NCBI RefSeq assembly: GCF_024338845.1
Contig: NZ_CP101414.1
Span: forward strand, 310,001-374,000
From: Mycoplasma bradburyae
GTDB taxonomy: Bacteria; Bacillota_I; Bacilli_A; Mycoplasmatales; Mycoplasmoidaceae
Length of the DNA: 64,000 nt
Reading direction: 5' to 3'
Below the pieces are notes generated by a model. The model saw only the letters and a program-made list of their open reading frames with translations. It made no database searches and was not told where the DNA came from. Positions 46,711 to 58,916 of this stretch are shown one piece after another. Numbering within the stretch: the first letter of the stretch is position 1; the number at the start of each line of letters is the position of its first letter. Position numbers and translations under genes: made by a program.

Positions 46711-47862
46711 ATGAGCAGTAAGATTGAACAAAACTTAACTAAAGAAGCGATATATAAAGATATCTCTAAATGGCAAGCATTCTTAGAAGGTTATAAAGAC
46801 TTCTATGGTTTTGATTTTGAATGATCAAGATACATCAAGGACTGCAAACTTTATTACGGACATTTTGATATCCATGGATTTATTAAAGCTTACGGAAAAG
46901 AATGCGAAGAAGACTTTAAGAAATTCAAGGCATTAATAGCTCAAAAAAAACAAGAAGAACAAAACAAAGAGCAGGCAGAACAAGAGTTATCAAAAGAACT
47001 GTTTAATGTTTATGATCAACTTTTTTATGCTGATAGTTTAAGAGTAAGGTTGTTAATTAACTTTTTAAACCCCGAGAATAGTTACGAAAAAAAAGCGTTA
47101 AAAAAATCTTGAAAAAAGGCAAAATCACAAGGATTAACTAAACGCGAATGAATGAAATCAATTCTCAATATTCCCTTTAAAAAAGGTGAGCGTGATCCAC
47201 ACGATTATCGTTATGATTACGATGAAGTTCATAATATCTTAAAACAGATTAAAGAAATTAAAAAAGAATATTTAAACAAAAATATTAAAGAACGTTCTGA
47301 TCGTTTTTCAACCAAAAAAATGAACGAGTTTGAAGAAAATATCAACGAAGCTTCATTAGTTATTGATTTTCATAATGATTTTGCAACCAAATTAATAGAA
47401 CACGAAAAAAAACAAGCTAGTAAAAAACAAGAATATTTAAATTATCGTCAAGTTGTAAGTGGTTTTGTTGATGAACAAGAATATCAACATGAAAATGTTC
47501 AAACTCAAACTGATGATGAATTAATTACAAAACCATTCCAAAAACCACATGAAAGTATTCCAGAAGTTAAATATAATACATTACCAAAATCAATTCCTGA
47601 TATTGATAAAGAGCTAGATTTATTACATAATAAAAAAGTTGCTAATTATCAAGATGAAATGAATGATTTTTTTCAAAAGAAACTTGATCAAAAAATTCGT
47701 GAAATCAAATCAACTTCTGATTTAATTAATTCTGAATTCAAAAAAGCTGAATGAATTCGCAAGAAATCTGAAATTGAATACGAAAAAACTAAGGAATTCA
47801 GACAAAACTTAACTAAAGAAATTGAAAATATTAATCAATCTTATTCTCACAAAAAAAGATAA
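46711..47862 (+). CDS. Charged coiled-coil protein of unknown function
   Basis: 383 residues, rich in Lys, Glu, Gln and Asp, with no membrane segment. The N-terminal ~60 residues contain several aromatic residues ('WQAFLEGYKDFYGFDFEWSR' and 'IHGFIKAYGKE'). These recall J-domain-associated or cytoskeletal proteins of the M. pneumoniae group, but no named family is recognised. Predicted coiled-coil stretches lie at about 80-105 and 320-380. It is directly upstream of rpsU, with its own -10 box between them. Confidence 0.65.
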
Positions 47863-47867
47863 TATCT

Positions 47868-47902
47868 TATAATATATAAGATGTTAAATTTAGTAAAGGA
47901 GG
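47868..47902 (+). promoter_or_regulatory. -10 box and ribosome binding site of rpsU
   Basis: TATAAT at 47868-47873 is 37 bases before the GTG start; AAAGGAGG at 47895-47902 is a strong Shine-Dalgarno site 7 bases before GTG 47910, which fixes that start. Confidence 0.65.
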
Positions 47903-47909
47903 TAATTTT

Positions 47910-48092
47910 GTGCCTAAGGTTGAAGTAAAAGATGGTGATCTTGAATTGGCTTTACGTAAATTTAAACGTGTAGCTAGCGAAACTAAAAGATCTTTTCTAA
48001 GACACGAATACCACCTAAGAAAAGGGATTAGAAGACGCGAAAAACAAAAAGCGGCTAGAAAACGTTTACAAAAAAAACACCGAATGTACTAA
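47910..48092 (+). CDS. rpsU: 30S ribosomal protein S21
   Basis: 60 residues from a GTG start. The sequence 'LELALRKFKRVASETKRSF' followed by a very basic helix 'RRREKQKAARKRLQKKH' is typical of S21. The strong ribosome binding site and the terminator downstream suggest an independent unit. Confidence 0.95.
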   Translation: MPKVEVKDGDLELALRKFKRVASETKRSFLRHEYHLRKGIRRREKQKAARKRLQKKHRMY

Positions 48093-48107
48093 TCCAAAAA
48101 TACAATA

Positions 48108-48140
48108 AAAAAGTTATAGCTTAAACGCTATAACTTTTTT
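48108..48140 (+). terminator. Terminator after rpsU
   Basis: AAAAAGTTATAGC pairs with GCTATAACTTTTT around TTAAAC. Confidence 0.85.
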
Positions 48141-48278
48141 ATATTTTGCACCAATAACAAGCATTTTTATTGAAAGAGAAAAGTTAAAAAATATTAAAAA
48201 TGCGGTAATTTTACAAAAAAATAGAAAATAGGGACTTGTCCCTATTTTTATAAAATAATATTGATGATTTGTTATTAA

Positions 48279-48356
48279 TGGGGCGATTGACGGGATTTGA
48301 ACCCGTGCATGCCTGATTCACAGTCAGGTGCGTTAAACCGCTTCGCCACAACCGCC
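48279..48356 (-). tRNA. tRNA-His (anticodon GTG)
   Basis: A minus-strand cloverleaf. The extra G at -1 faces C73, as in bacterial tRNA-His. Acceptor GCGGTTG pairs with CAATCGC; the anticodon loop CTGTGAA gives GTG; CCA is encoded. Confidence 0.95.
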
Positions 48357-48464
48357 ATAAACACAGTGTATATTATACTATATAATAAATATTAGCAAAC
48401 AAAAATTCTTAATAAGCAATAATCTTTTATATTGAGCTATATCAATATTATAGGGTAAAAATGT

Positions 48465-48470
48465 TATAAT
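48465..48470 (+). promoter_or_regulatory. -10 box upstream of the 882-residue membrane-anchored protein
   Basis: TATAAT, 29 bases before the ATG at 48500. Confidence 0.5.
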
Positions 48471-48499
48471 TACTTAATAAGTGCTAACGCAGTTCATAT

Positions 48500-51148
48500 A
48501 TGAAATTATTTAAAAAAGTCTTTTTTGGAGCTACATTATTCGGTTTAGGTATAGCTTCGATGATGAGTGGATTGTATTACTACCAAAAAGACAAAGCATT
48601 AGATCTATTCAATATTAGACAAAATGATGAAACGATCTCAGAAGTAGGTGGTTTGAATGGTTATGATCCGCTTAAACCAAATGAGTTTTTAAAATCTAAT
48701 ATTGCATTTAACAATCACACCTTTAGCACAGAAAAACAAGCAGCATCTTATTTCTTATCAGTTGCTAATAATTTTGTTACAAGAAAACTAATGATCGGTG
48801 ATGGAATTAAAAAAGATCCATCAACGGGTGAAATTATTAATGCAGATGGTTTAAAAGATATCAATGATTCTTCTTTTAGACCGCACAAATACCGTCCAGC
48901 ATATTTATTACAAGACAATAAATATACTTCAGATCAAACAAAAGCTTCGTTAGAAAGAATTGGTAAGCCTGAACATTACATAAAAAGCCCCAATGGTTTA
49001 ATTTATGGTGAAAATGAAGCTGTTGAAGATCCGACTCCGAACATTGTAAGTGATGATCTAACTGAGAAAACTAGGGATGATAAACTTGATAAGTTTTTCA
49101 AAGATCTTTATTATTATGAATTTGAAGATGTTACTAAAGACAAACCTACAAAAATTAACATCAATCCTTTAAATTTAATCGATATTTTAAAAGTTAAAAA
49201 TTTAGCAATTGATTCGTTAATTTTAAATAACACAAATTTTAATTTAAAGTTATATGAACTTAATGAAGATCATACGCAATACAATAAAGTCGATAATGCA
49301 ATCTTGTTAAATAAGATGTTCATCTCAAATCTTAGCAATAAGTTATTTAGCGTTATTAATAACTTTTTATGAAATAACTTATTCATTAATATTAAAGGAA
49401 CTGTAAATAATAACAATAAAGATTTCAGAGTATGATTTGGTGTTCCTTATCTATCGATCAGCAAAAGTGCTTCAGTTGAATATGAACTTCCTTTTTATTT
49501 AAGGTCATCAACTGAAAATGTTAATAAATTTGGTTCTTTTAATAATTTAGATCAATTTATTGATAGTGTTCAAAGTTTCACTGACCCCGTTATCTTCAGA
49601 GATAGATTTTTAAAAAGCAATCCAGTATATACAGCATTTAATAAGATTATTGCTGATAACTACATTGAAAATAGTGATAAAGGATTATTTGGTGGATATA
49701 AAAATAGTAAGATTAATGCTATTGTCCATGGTGATCAAGGCGGGATTGGTTGATCTACGCAAATCGACTACAACAATAATGTTGGAATTTATGTAAATCC
49801 AACAGCTAAATTTGTTAATATGTCTATTAGTTTGAATATTAACCAAAATAAGATTAATAGCTACCGAGTTTCAGAAGAAAATATAACAAAATTCAGAAAT
49901 GAATTAAACGCAGCAATTCCTTCATCAACCAATTCCCAAAAAATGGTCTTGATTGATCGTATTATTGATGCAAGTATAAGAGTTCTTACTAAAAAGATTT
50001 TTGAAGGTTTTGATATTAACTCAAACACATCACGAGATGATATAAGAACTTATATGAGTTCAGTTATTGCTAATCAATTAAATATAGAATTTACATCAGC
50101 ATTAACTCAATCTAACGAAGCAGTAAATATTGATACTGGTGCTGCTTTACAAAATTTAATAGGTAATTTATTCTCGTTGAATGATACATTAAATTCAAGA
50201 GACAAAATGTTTGTTATAGAATATAACGATCAACCTTTATTTGGATTAAATATTTTAAGTGATGATAATTTTAAGAATATTTTCTTAAAGAGATATAGTA
50301 ATGAATTATCAAAAACTGCTATTGATACTTTAGCGGATTCATTAAAAGAATATAAAAAGATTTATCCAAACCGAGTTAATAGTTTATTAACTAATGTTTC
50401 AAATACTATCTCATACAATCCGACTTATAAAAAAATTACTTTAAAACCGTTAAATGATGATAATTTATTAGTTAAATATAATGTAACTAATTTTGATATC
50501 CAAAACCTATATAGCCAATTCGGAATTACACCAACACCAGGACATAAAGCAACGTTGCTAAACAATCCTGACGATAAATCGAATAGTGATGTTGAACCTT
50601 ACGGAATTATTCAAGCACTTAACAATACATTATTTAGTTCTAATGATAATGTTAATAACAAGCACTTAGTTAATGTTTATGATGTTTTGATTGCTTGAAA
50701 TAAAGATGGTTCAATTAAGCCGACTAAATTAGCTAAAGCGTTTAATTTAACAATTAATCCATCGGTAACTAATTCTAAGATTATTAAATATCGAAGTGAA
50801 GTTAAACCAGAATTAGTTAATGTAATTCAAGAATCTAAGAATATTCTAGTTTTACGTAATTGATTAGGTGATATTGTTTATGAAGAAACTTATCAAAATG
50901 ATCAATGACCAACTGAACAAGAATTAAAAAATATTACCTCAACAGCTACTAGCACATTAACAATTGATCCTTCTACAAGATTCTTATATGATAATGGAAA
51001 ATTAGTAAGAATTAATAATCTTCATTTAATCTATGAAATTAGATTAGGGAATGTTACTAGAACATTTGATAAATACGAAGATGCTTTTAGCTATATCTGA
51101 AGAGTTATCAGAGTTAGCTCAACTAAGATTAATAATTTATCTAATTAG
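48500..51148 (+). CDS. Membrane-anchored surface protein of unknown function
   Basis: 882 residues. A single N-terminal helix (about 7-27, 'VFFGATLFGLGIASMMSGLYYY') acts as an uncleaved anchor or signal; no lipobox Cys is present. The rest is hydrophilic, Asn/Asp/Ser/Thr-rich and nearly free of Cys, as expected for an extracellular domain. No domain family is recognised, and no repeats were seen. Several Trp (TGA). It lies alone between tRNA-His and trmB, overlapping trmB by 4 bases tail to tail. It could be a surface or organelle protein specific to this lineage. Confidence 0.75.
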
Positions 51149-51786
51149 ATAAATTTAAAAACAACTTTATTAATATTCTTATTAAGATTAATAAAACGTT
51201 GTTCGTATTCGGTAATTACATTATCTTTTATTAAATCATCGTTTTCATCTAGGCTGTGCAAGTCGCGAGTTAAAGCGATGATTTTTATTTGATCATTTGA
51301 TTGTATTGTTTCGATCGCATACTCAAATAATCCATCATTATCAGTTTTAAATTCAATAACACCATCAGGTTTTAAAATTCTTTTATATTTCATTAAGAAT
51401 TCTAAATCCACCAAACGTTTTTTTGCGTGACGTTTCTTAGGTCATGGATCTGAAAAATTTAAGTAAATTTTACTAAAAATTTGCTCAGGAATATTTTCTT
51501 GAATTATTGCAAAATCACCGTTTAAAATCGATAAATTTTGTAAATTTTCGATATCAGAAAACTTATTTATCATTTTTAAAATAACTGTTGCATTTTTTTC
51601 GATTCCTAAATAATTAATATCAGGATTATTTAATGCTTTTTGATAAATAAAACCACCTTTACCAGAACCGATTTCTAAAACATTATTTTTATTGAAATCA
51701 AGGATATCAATTAATTGTTCAATTTTTATAGTATTACGAACCTTTGTAATTTTTAGATTAGCATCTTTGATATTTCTAATACGCAT
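51145..51786 (-). CDS. trmB: tRNA (guanine-N7-)-methyltransferase
   Basis: 213 residues. It makes m7G46 in tRNAs. SAM motif 'VLEIGSGKGGFIYQKA', then 'YLGIEKN', the family signature 'IYLNFSDPWPKKRHAKKRL' (W = TGA) and 'EFKTDNDGLFEYA' are all present. It is 11 bases downstream of trmL on the same strand. Confidence 0.94.
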
Positions 51787-51797
51787 AAGTTAATTAT

Positions 51798-52286
51798 TTA
51801 TTTTGTATTCTTAAATTGATTTTGACGACTTAGTTCATACAACGCACAGATTACACTGTTTGATAAATTAAAACTCCGAATATTATCATGCATTGGAATT
51901 TTTACTAAGTAATTTTGATATTTTTCTAATAACTCATTTGGCAATCCACTAGTTTCCTTACCAAAAATAAGAAAAACTCCTTTATTATCTAAATAATCGT
52001 TAAAATCGATATTAGATAAATAATTAGTCGCTTTTTTTGTAAATAAAAATAAATTATCTTGAATTTTATTTTTATTTAAGAATTCATCAAAACTTGCGTA
52101 TTGTTTTAATTCTAGTTTATCTCAATAATCCAATCCTGCTCTTTTAAATTTTTCATCTGTAATAAAAAAGCCAAAAGGATGAATCATATGTAAAGTTGCG
52201 TTAAAACCAACACAACTTCTAGCGATGTTTCCTGCGTTTCTTGGATCTTGTGGTTGGTATAAAACAATATTAATTTTTGATGACAT
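51798..52286 (-). CDS. trmL: SPOUT tRNA methyltransferase (TrmL-like)
   Basis: 162 residues. '[20 protein letters not shown]' is the opening SpoU/TrmL motif, '[14 protein letters not shown]' is motif 2, and '[14 protein letters not shown]' is motif 3 of the knotted SAM site. Length matches TrmL, which 2'-O-methylates position 34 of Leu tRNAs. In one unit with trmB and divergent from ileS. Confidence 0.9.
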
Positions 52287-52362
52287 ATCTATATAATTTT
52301 AATTATTAAAATATAAAATAAAAATAGTATATTTTACAAACTTAAAATATTAAATCTGGTAT

Positions 52363-55056
52363 ATGAGTAAAAATTATAAAGATACATTATTAATGCCTTC
52401 AACTAATTTTGAGATGAAGGCTAATCTTTCAACTAAAGAAAGTAAGATTCAACAACAATGATTAGATGATAATATTTATCAATTAAGATTAGAAAAAAAT
52501 AAGAATAATAAAGAGTTAATCTTACACGATGGCCCTCCATATGCTAACGGGAATATTCACGTTGGTCACACGATGAATAAAATCATTAAAGACATCATTG
52601 TTCGTAGATGATTAATGCAAGGGTATTATAGTCCATATATCCCTGGGTGAGATACTCATGGGTTACCAATCGAACATGCTGTTCAATTGAAACTTGGGCA
52701 AGAACAATTCTTTAAATTATCAGTATTAGAACGCATGGAAGTATGTCGTGATTTTGCTATTAACCAGATTAAAAACCAAAAAGAACAATTCAAAACTCTT
52801 GGTTTAATTACTGATTTTAAAGCTTGTTATTACACTTATGATAAGCAATATGAGATAGACCAATTAAAAGTCTTTGCTAAGATGATTAACGAAGGTTTAG
52901 TGTATCAAGATTACAAACCGATTTATTGATCTTGATCATCTAAATCAGTTTTATCTGATGCTGAAGTAGAATATAAAGAAGTTAAAAGTCCAAGTATTTA
53001 TGTTAAGTTTAGAACTTTAGATAATGATTTAATTGGTAAAGATGTTAATTTAATTATTTGAACAACTACCCCTTGAACTTTACCATCAAATTTAGCTATC
53101 TCAGTTCACCCAGAATTTGAATATACACTATTCGAATCTGACCAACAAAAATACTTAGTTGGTTCAAATTTATACGATAAATTAGTAGAAAAATTTCAAT
53201 TCAATTCACCGAAAGTAATTAAGAAAATTAAAGGATATTTACTTGATCGCATTGAATATGCACACTGTCTATATCCAGACAAAAAAGGTCTTGTTGTTTT
53301 AGGAGAACATGTTAGTGATTCTGATGGTACAGGGTTAGTGCATACTGCTCCTGGATTTGGGTTAGACGACTTTTTAGTATGTAAGCGCTATAAGATTGAT
53401 GCTTACGTTCCGATTAATGATGAAGGTTGTTTTGATAACACTGTATATGATCAATCTTTAGTTGGTGTTTTCTATGACGATGCTAATAAGATTATTGCTA
53501 AGCAACTTGAAGAGAAGAATGCATTATTAGGATTAGATTTCATTAAACACCAAGCAGCACATGACTGAAGAAGTAAAAAACCAGTTATATACCGTGCTAC
53601 TAAGCAATGATTCATTAATATTAAGTCAATTAAAGAACAATTGATAAATAATATTAAAAGTGTTAAATATCCAAACGAACGTTATGAAAAAAGAATGTTA
53701 AGTATGATTGCTGAGCGTTCTGACTGATGTATTTCTCGTCAAAGAACATGAGGTTTACCGATTCCGATTATCTTTGATGAAAATAAGGAACCAATTCTTG
53801 ATAAAGAGATTATTGATAACACAATCAGAATTATGGAAACTGAAGGTGTTCAAGCATGATACCAACATGATGCTAAGTATTTCTTAACTAATAAATACGA
53901 TCCAAGAAAAACTTATTACAAAGAAACTGATATCTTAGATGTTTGATTTGACTCAGGCACTTCATTTAATATATTAAAACACAATGGTATTAAAAATAAA
54001 GCTGCTATCTACTTTGAAGGAAACGACCAATACCGTGGTTGATTCAACTCAAGCATGATATGTGCTACAGTGATGAACAAAACAGCTCCTTATGAAGAAT
54101 TAATTTCTCATGGATTTACTCTTGATGAAAAAGGATTCAAGATGTCAAAATCACAAGGAAATGTTATTGATCCATTGACAATTATCAAAGATAAAGGTGC
54201 TGATATCTTAAGATTGTGAGCTGCTTCAATTGATTATTCAAATGACCACAGAATTGGTAACAAGATAATTGAACAAAATAGCGAAATTTACCGTAAAATT
54301 CGTAACAGTTTATTCAGATTTATTCTCGGTAATTTAAACGATTTCGACTTTAAAGATTTAAAAACTTACAAACTTAGTTTAGCTGATTTATTAACAATTA
54401 ATCAAGTGAATAAATCTTTTAGAAAAATTGATCAAGCTTATTTAAATTATGATTATTTAGAAATTACTAAAGAAATCAATAAGATGATCGTTGATCTGTC
54501 ATCTTGATACTTCGAATTGATTAAAGATAGTTTATATTGTAATAAAAAAGATGATAGTTCAAGAAGAGCTATTCAAGCTACTTTAAATTACATCTTTATT
54601 AATGCTTTATACCGAATTGCACCAATTTTAGTTCATACTTGTGAAGAAGTTTACAGTTTCTATACCGCTCCTAATAAAGAAAAATCAATTTATTTAATTA
54701 ATCCTCCAAGTTTATTTGAAATTAAAACTGATATAGATCTAGAACAATTAGATAATGAATTTAATAATATTAAAGATGCTGTTTATGCTGAAATTGAAAA
54801 ATTAAGAAAAGACAAGATATTATCTAAATCTAATGAAGCTGTTGTTTATTTATCTAGTCAATATTTAGAAACAAATAAACAACTAGTTAAATCATTAAAA
54901 CAATGATTGAATGTTGCAGATGTTTTATTTACAAAAAATCAAGAAATCACCGTTAAAAAGACCGATTTCTTAAAATGTTTAAGATGTTGAAACTACTTTA
55001 AAGAATTAAGTAATAAAAACAACGAAATTTGTGATCGTTGCAGTGAATTAGTTTAG
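52363..55056 (+). CDS. ileS: Isoleucyl-tRNA synthetase
   Basis: 897 residues. HIGH-type motif HVGH (residues 66-69) in '[16 protein letters not shown]'; '[12 protein letters not shown]' and 'SCAAHDW'-type editing region; 'DVWFDSGTS'; KMSKS at 593-597; and a C-terminal zinc site 'CLRCWNYF...CDRCSELV'. Complete. Many Trp are TGA. The following flavodoxin ATG begins directly at the base after the stop. Confidence 0.97.
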
Positions 55057-55560
55057 ATGAAAAAGATAGCTATAGTATATGGAACAAATCTTGGTACAAC
55101 TGAGTTGATTGCCAAGAAAATCAATAATCAAATTAAATATCCAACAACATTATTAGATGTAACAAAAACCAATGTTGATGAAATTAATCAATATGATGTA
55201 ATTATTTTTGGTACATCAACTTGAGGGACTGGCGATATCTTAGATGTTTGATTAGATTTCGAATTTAAACGTCTTGATGTAACTAATAAAATATTTTTAC
55301 TATTCGGGTGTGGGGATAGTCAAACTTATCCTTACACTTTCTGTGATGGTGTCGGAAAGTTATTTGATATTCTTAACCGTAAAAAAGCTAAAATAATCGG
55401 AATGATTGATAAAAAAGAGTATGAATATAACTTTGAAGAGTCAAAAGCTTATTATAAAAATAAGGTTGTTGGCTTACTAATTGACCAAGATTCTCAGCCT
55501 GATAAAACTGATTGAAGAATTACTAACTGAACTAGCTTAATTAATGAAAAATTAAGTTAG
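55057..55560 (+). CDS. Flavodoxin
   Basis: 167 residues. The FMN phosphate loop 'IVYGTNLGTTELIAKKI' (T/S-x-T-G-x-T variant) opens the fold. 'VIIFGTSTWGTGDILDVW' contains the aromatic isoalloxazine loop with Trp, and 'IFLLFGCGDSQTYPYTFCDG' supplies the second FMN loop. This is a long-chain flavodoxin, a one-electron carrier. It starts 0 bases after ileS, so it is cotranscribed with it. It is a plausible electron donor for IspG and for SUF-made Fe-S enzymes, which is inference. Confidence 0.9.
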
Positions 55561-55611
55561 ATACTATAAAATTTCATAATTTTTATTAATTTTTCTTTTG
55601 TTATAATATGT

Positions 55612-55710
55612 ATGATAATGGACCTAATACTGAATTTTCATTATTTCAGAAGGTTTTTCATATATCTACAAAATTAATATTGCTTTCAAAATTGCAATTG
55701 GCATACAATA
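55612..55710 (+). promoter_or_regulatory. -10 box and long leader of the P65-like gene
   Basis: TATAAT at 55612-55617 lies about 94 bases before the ATG, leaving a leader of roughly 85 bases. The leader contains short repeats of ATTGC/AAATTG but no clear stem with a T tail. Confidence 0.5.
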
Positions 55711-58700
55711 ATGGATAACAATCAAAACAATTACAACCAACCTGGCCAAGGAAACGACCAATACCAACAACAATCATCATTAGTATCATATGGATATGAT
55801 GCTAATGGTAATCCTGTAAGCGATCCTTCATTAGCTGTTTATGATGCTAATGGGATGCTTATTAACCAGAATCAACCAGATCAAAATCAGCAATACGACC
55901 AATATGGAAATCCTGTTGGTATGTTATCAGGTAACACTTATTCTCAAGAAAATGACCCTTATTATCAACAATACAATCAATCAGGTCAAAATCAACAACA
56001 ATACGATCAATACGGAAATCCTGTAGGCATGTTGCCTGGTAATCAATCGCAAGATCCTAACCAGCAACAATATGATCAATACGGTAACCCAGTTGGTATG
56101 TTACCTGGCTCGAATCAAGGGCAAGATCAACAATTTGATCAATATGGTAACCCTGTTGCTATGTTACCTGTTGGTCACTCTGCACAGTCACAAGATCAAA
56201 ATCAACAATTTGATGAATATGGTAACTCAGCAGTTGGTATGTTACCAAATGGTTCGACACAATCACAAAACTCTAACCAACAACAATTCGATCAATATGG
56301 CAACCCTGTTGGTATGTTGCCTAGCGGTAATCAAGGACAAAATCAAATGCAACAATATGACCAATACGGTAATCTAATTGAAGCTTTACCGTCTTCACAA
56401 GACCAATCTCAATATCAACAATACGATCAATATGGTAATCCAGTAGGTATGTTACCAAGTGGTGATCAAGGTTATGATCAAAACCAAATGCAATACGATC
56501 AATACGGAAACCCTATGGTTCAATACGATGAATATGGCAATCCAATTGGTATGTTGCCTAATAATCAAGGTTATGATGGTTATGGGCAAGAACAATATGA
56601 TCAAAACCAACAAATGGAATATGATCAATATGGTAATCCAGTTCAACAAGAACAGTGAGATGAATATAATCAACAAAACAATGCTTTAGTTGCTCAAGAT
56701 TGAGAACAAGAACAACAACAAGAAGAAGTTCAACCAGTTGAAGAACAACCTGAAAATAATGTTATTGCTGCACAAGAAGATGACTTAAGAAACTTCTTAA
56801 AGAACAACACTGGTACTGAATTAATTTCTTACTATGACGAAGAAGAGGAAGAAAAACCTCGTAAGAAAAAACCTCGATCTGCTAACCAAACAAGAGGTTT
56901 ATTACCTGAATTAGCAACAGTTAATCAACCTGACCAAACTCCAGTTACACCTGAACTTAATTCAAAACCGATTTACGACGACTCTGATGAAGAATTATCA
57001 ACTGATGAATTAGATGATGACGATCTATTAGAAGGGACAATTCAAGGTGCTCAAGAATCTGATGATCAAATAAATGAAGAACAAGATGATCTAGAGGATG
57101 AAGAAGAAGGTGTTATCAATTTACCGATTGAAGATATCGAATCTGCTTTATTACCTAAATTTGAAGAAATTCAAAGAGCAAGCTTACAAGAAATTCAAAA
57201 AGTTAAATTAGAAAGTGCAGAGAATTTAAAAGTGTTACAACAAGTAAATGATGAACTAAAAACTAGTAACAGCGAGTTAAAAAATACTAACGATGAATTA
57301 CGTAATTCTAACGAAGAATTAAGAAATTCTAACGAAGAATTAAGAGTTTCTAACCAAGAATTAAAGAATTCAAATTCAAGAATTGAAAACCAATTACAAG
57401 TATTGCTAGAAAACATTAACGATATTAAGAATAAATCAAGTGAAACTAAAGATGAAAGTGAAGACAGACAATTCAAACTAGAAGAACGCTTAGAACAATT
57501 AGCTAATAAACTTGATCAAACTAGAGAAATTATTGATGAATCTAAAGAAATTTCTAGAGAAACTTACCAACAATCTAGTAATGAATTAATTCAAAGCTTT
57601 GAAAAGAGAATTGAATTATTAACTGAAAAATTGAACCAAACTCAAGCTGCGTTTAATTTAAGTCAAGAAGCAAAAGAAAAACAAGACAAAGACTTTGCTA
57701 GCAAATTAGATAGAATTATCGAAGAATCTAAGGAAGCAAAAGAAAAACAAAGCAAAGAATTTACAACTAAGATTGAAGAAATTATCGAACAATCTAAAGA
57801 AGCGAAAGAAAAACAAAGCAAAGAATTTACAACTAAGATTGAAGAAATTATCGAACAATCTAAACAAGCAAAAGAAAAACAAGATAAAGATTTTGCTACA
57901 AAATTAGAACAAATTATCGCTCAATCAAAAGAAGCTAATGCTAACTTAGAAAACCGCTTAAAAGAATCTTCTTCTAATATTGAAGGTAAGTTAGAAAATA
58001 AATTTGAAGCTTTTGCTGATAAATTAACTGAAATTACTTCTAAGAAAATCAGTGAAAAGATGGTTGAACAAGAAACTGCTAAGAAGAATGAAATGAATAC
58101 ATTACAATCTTCTTTACAAAAAGCGTTATCTGATGTTGTAAGTAAAGTAGAGAACTACGCAAGTCAATCACAATTACAATCTCAACACTTAAACCAAACT
58201 TTATCTTATCACCAACAACAAATTAACAACTCTTTAAGACAATCTGCTCAAATGGCACAAATGGCTCAAATGGCACAAATTAATCAAATGAGTCAAATGT
58301 TGCCTCAACAAATGATGGCAATGGGAATGAATAACCCTTACGGTGGTTTTGGTCATAACCACCCAATGATGCCTCCTGTTCATCAATATCAACAATTACC
58401 TCCACCTCCTCCAGCACCAGCACCAGCACCAGCACCGATTATTCAAAACCCATTACAATTACCAGGTGAAAACCCAACATTATTTGAAAAATTAATGCTG
58501 GCTAATATGTTTAAACAAACTATTAATCCACCTCAACCGCAACAATTACCTCAATTACCTCCACAACAACCGCAACAATTACCTCCTCAAATTTTAGCTT
58601 TACCTCCTACAGTAGTTCAACAACCACCTAACTACTTAGTACCTCAAGCTCCACAAATTATTCACTCACCAGCTCCAAGACAAAATGATTTTTACAACAA

Positions 58701-58884
58701 TCGTATTAACGAACGTTTAATGATTGATGATGCTTACAACGCTGGTTATGATGAAGCTATGTATGAAATGGAAAACCATTACTACCCACAAGCTGCTTAT
58801 GAATATCCAGAATACGAAGAAATTCAACCATCATTCAGAAGACGCGGGGGAAGAGCTAAATTCGATCCTTACGGTAACAGATAA
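55711..58884 (+). CDS. p65: P65-like terminal-organelle protein, expanded
   Basis: 1057 residues against about 400 in M. pneumoniae P65. The N-terminal third (residues about 1-316) has roughly eleven imperfect copies of a 13-25-residue unit centred on QYDQYGNPVGMLP. An acidic region follows, then a long coiled coil (about 490-800), a Gln/Met-rich stretch, a Pro/Gln-rich region with PAPAPAP, and a C-terminus. The C-terminal pieces 'TLFEKLMLANMFKQT' and 'YEEIQPSFRRRGGR' match the P65 C-terminus as I remember it ('MFEKVLMMNLLRST', 'YEEPISASFRRRGYRG'). P65 localises to the tip attachment organelle. The hmw2-like gene follows, as in M. pneumoniae (P65 then HMW2). Confidence 0.85.
55891..56652 (+). 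repeat. Coding tandem repeat, unit YDQYGNPVGMLP
   Basis: About eleven imperfect copies separated by Gln/Asn/Ser-rich spacers of varying length. One copy reads FDEYGNSAVGMLP and two are abbreviated. Confidence 0.85.
57667..57930 (+). repeat. Four 66-base tandem copies in the coiled coil
   Basis: Copies start at 57667, 57733, 57799 and 57865. Each encodes 22 residues of the type EAKEKQSKEFTTKIEEIIEQ. The middle two are almost identical in DNA, which suggests recent duplication. Confidence 0.9.
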
Positions 58885-58916
58885 AACTAAAATAACAAAA
58901 TCGATATAAATCGACA

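Noticed and set aside
55891-56652. EAGR box in the P65-like repeats
   Set aside because: The unit is rich in Tyr and Gly but has no Trp-containing EAGR pattern; it is a simple repeat.
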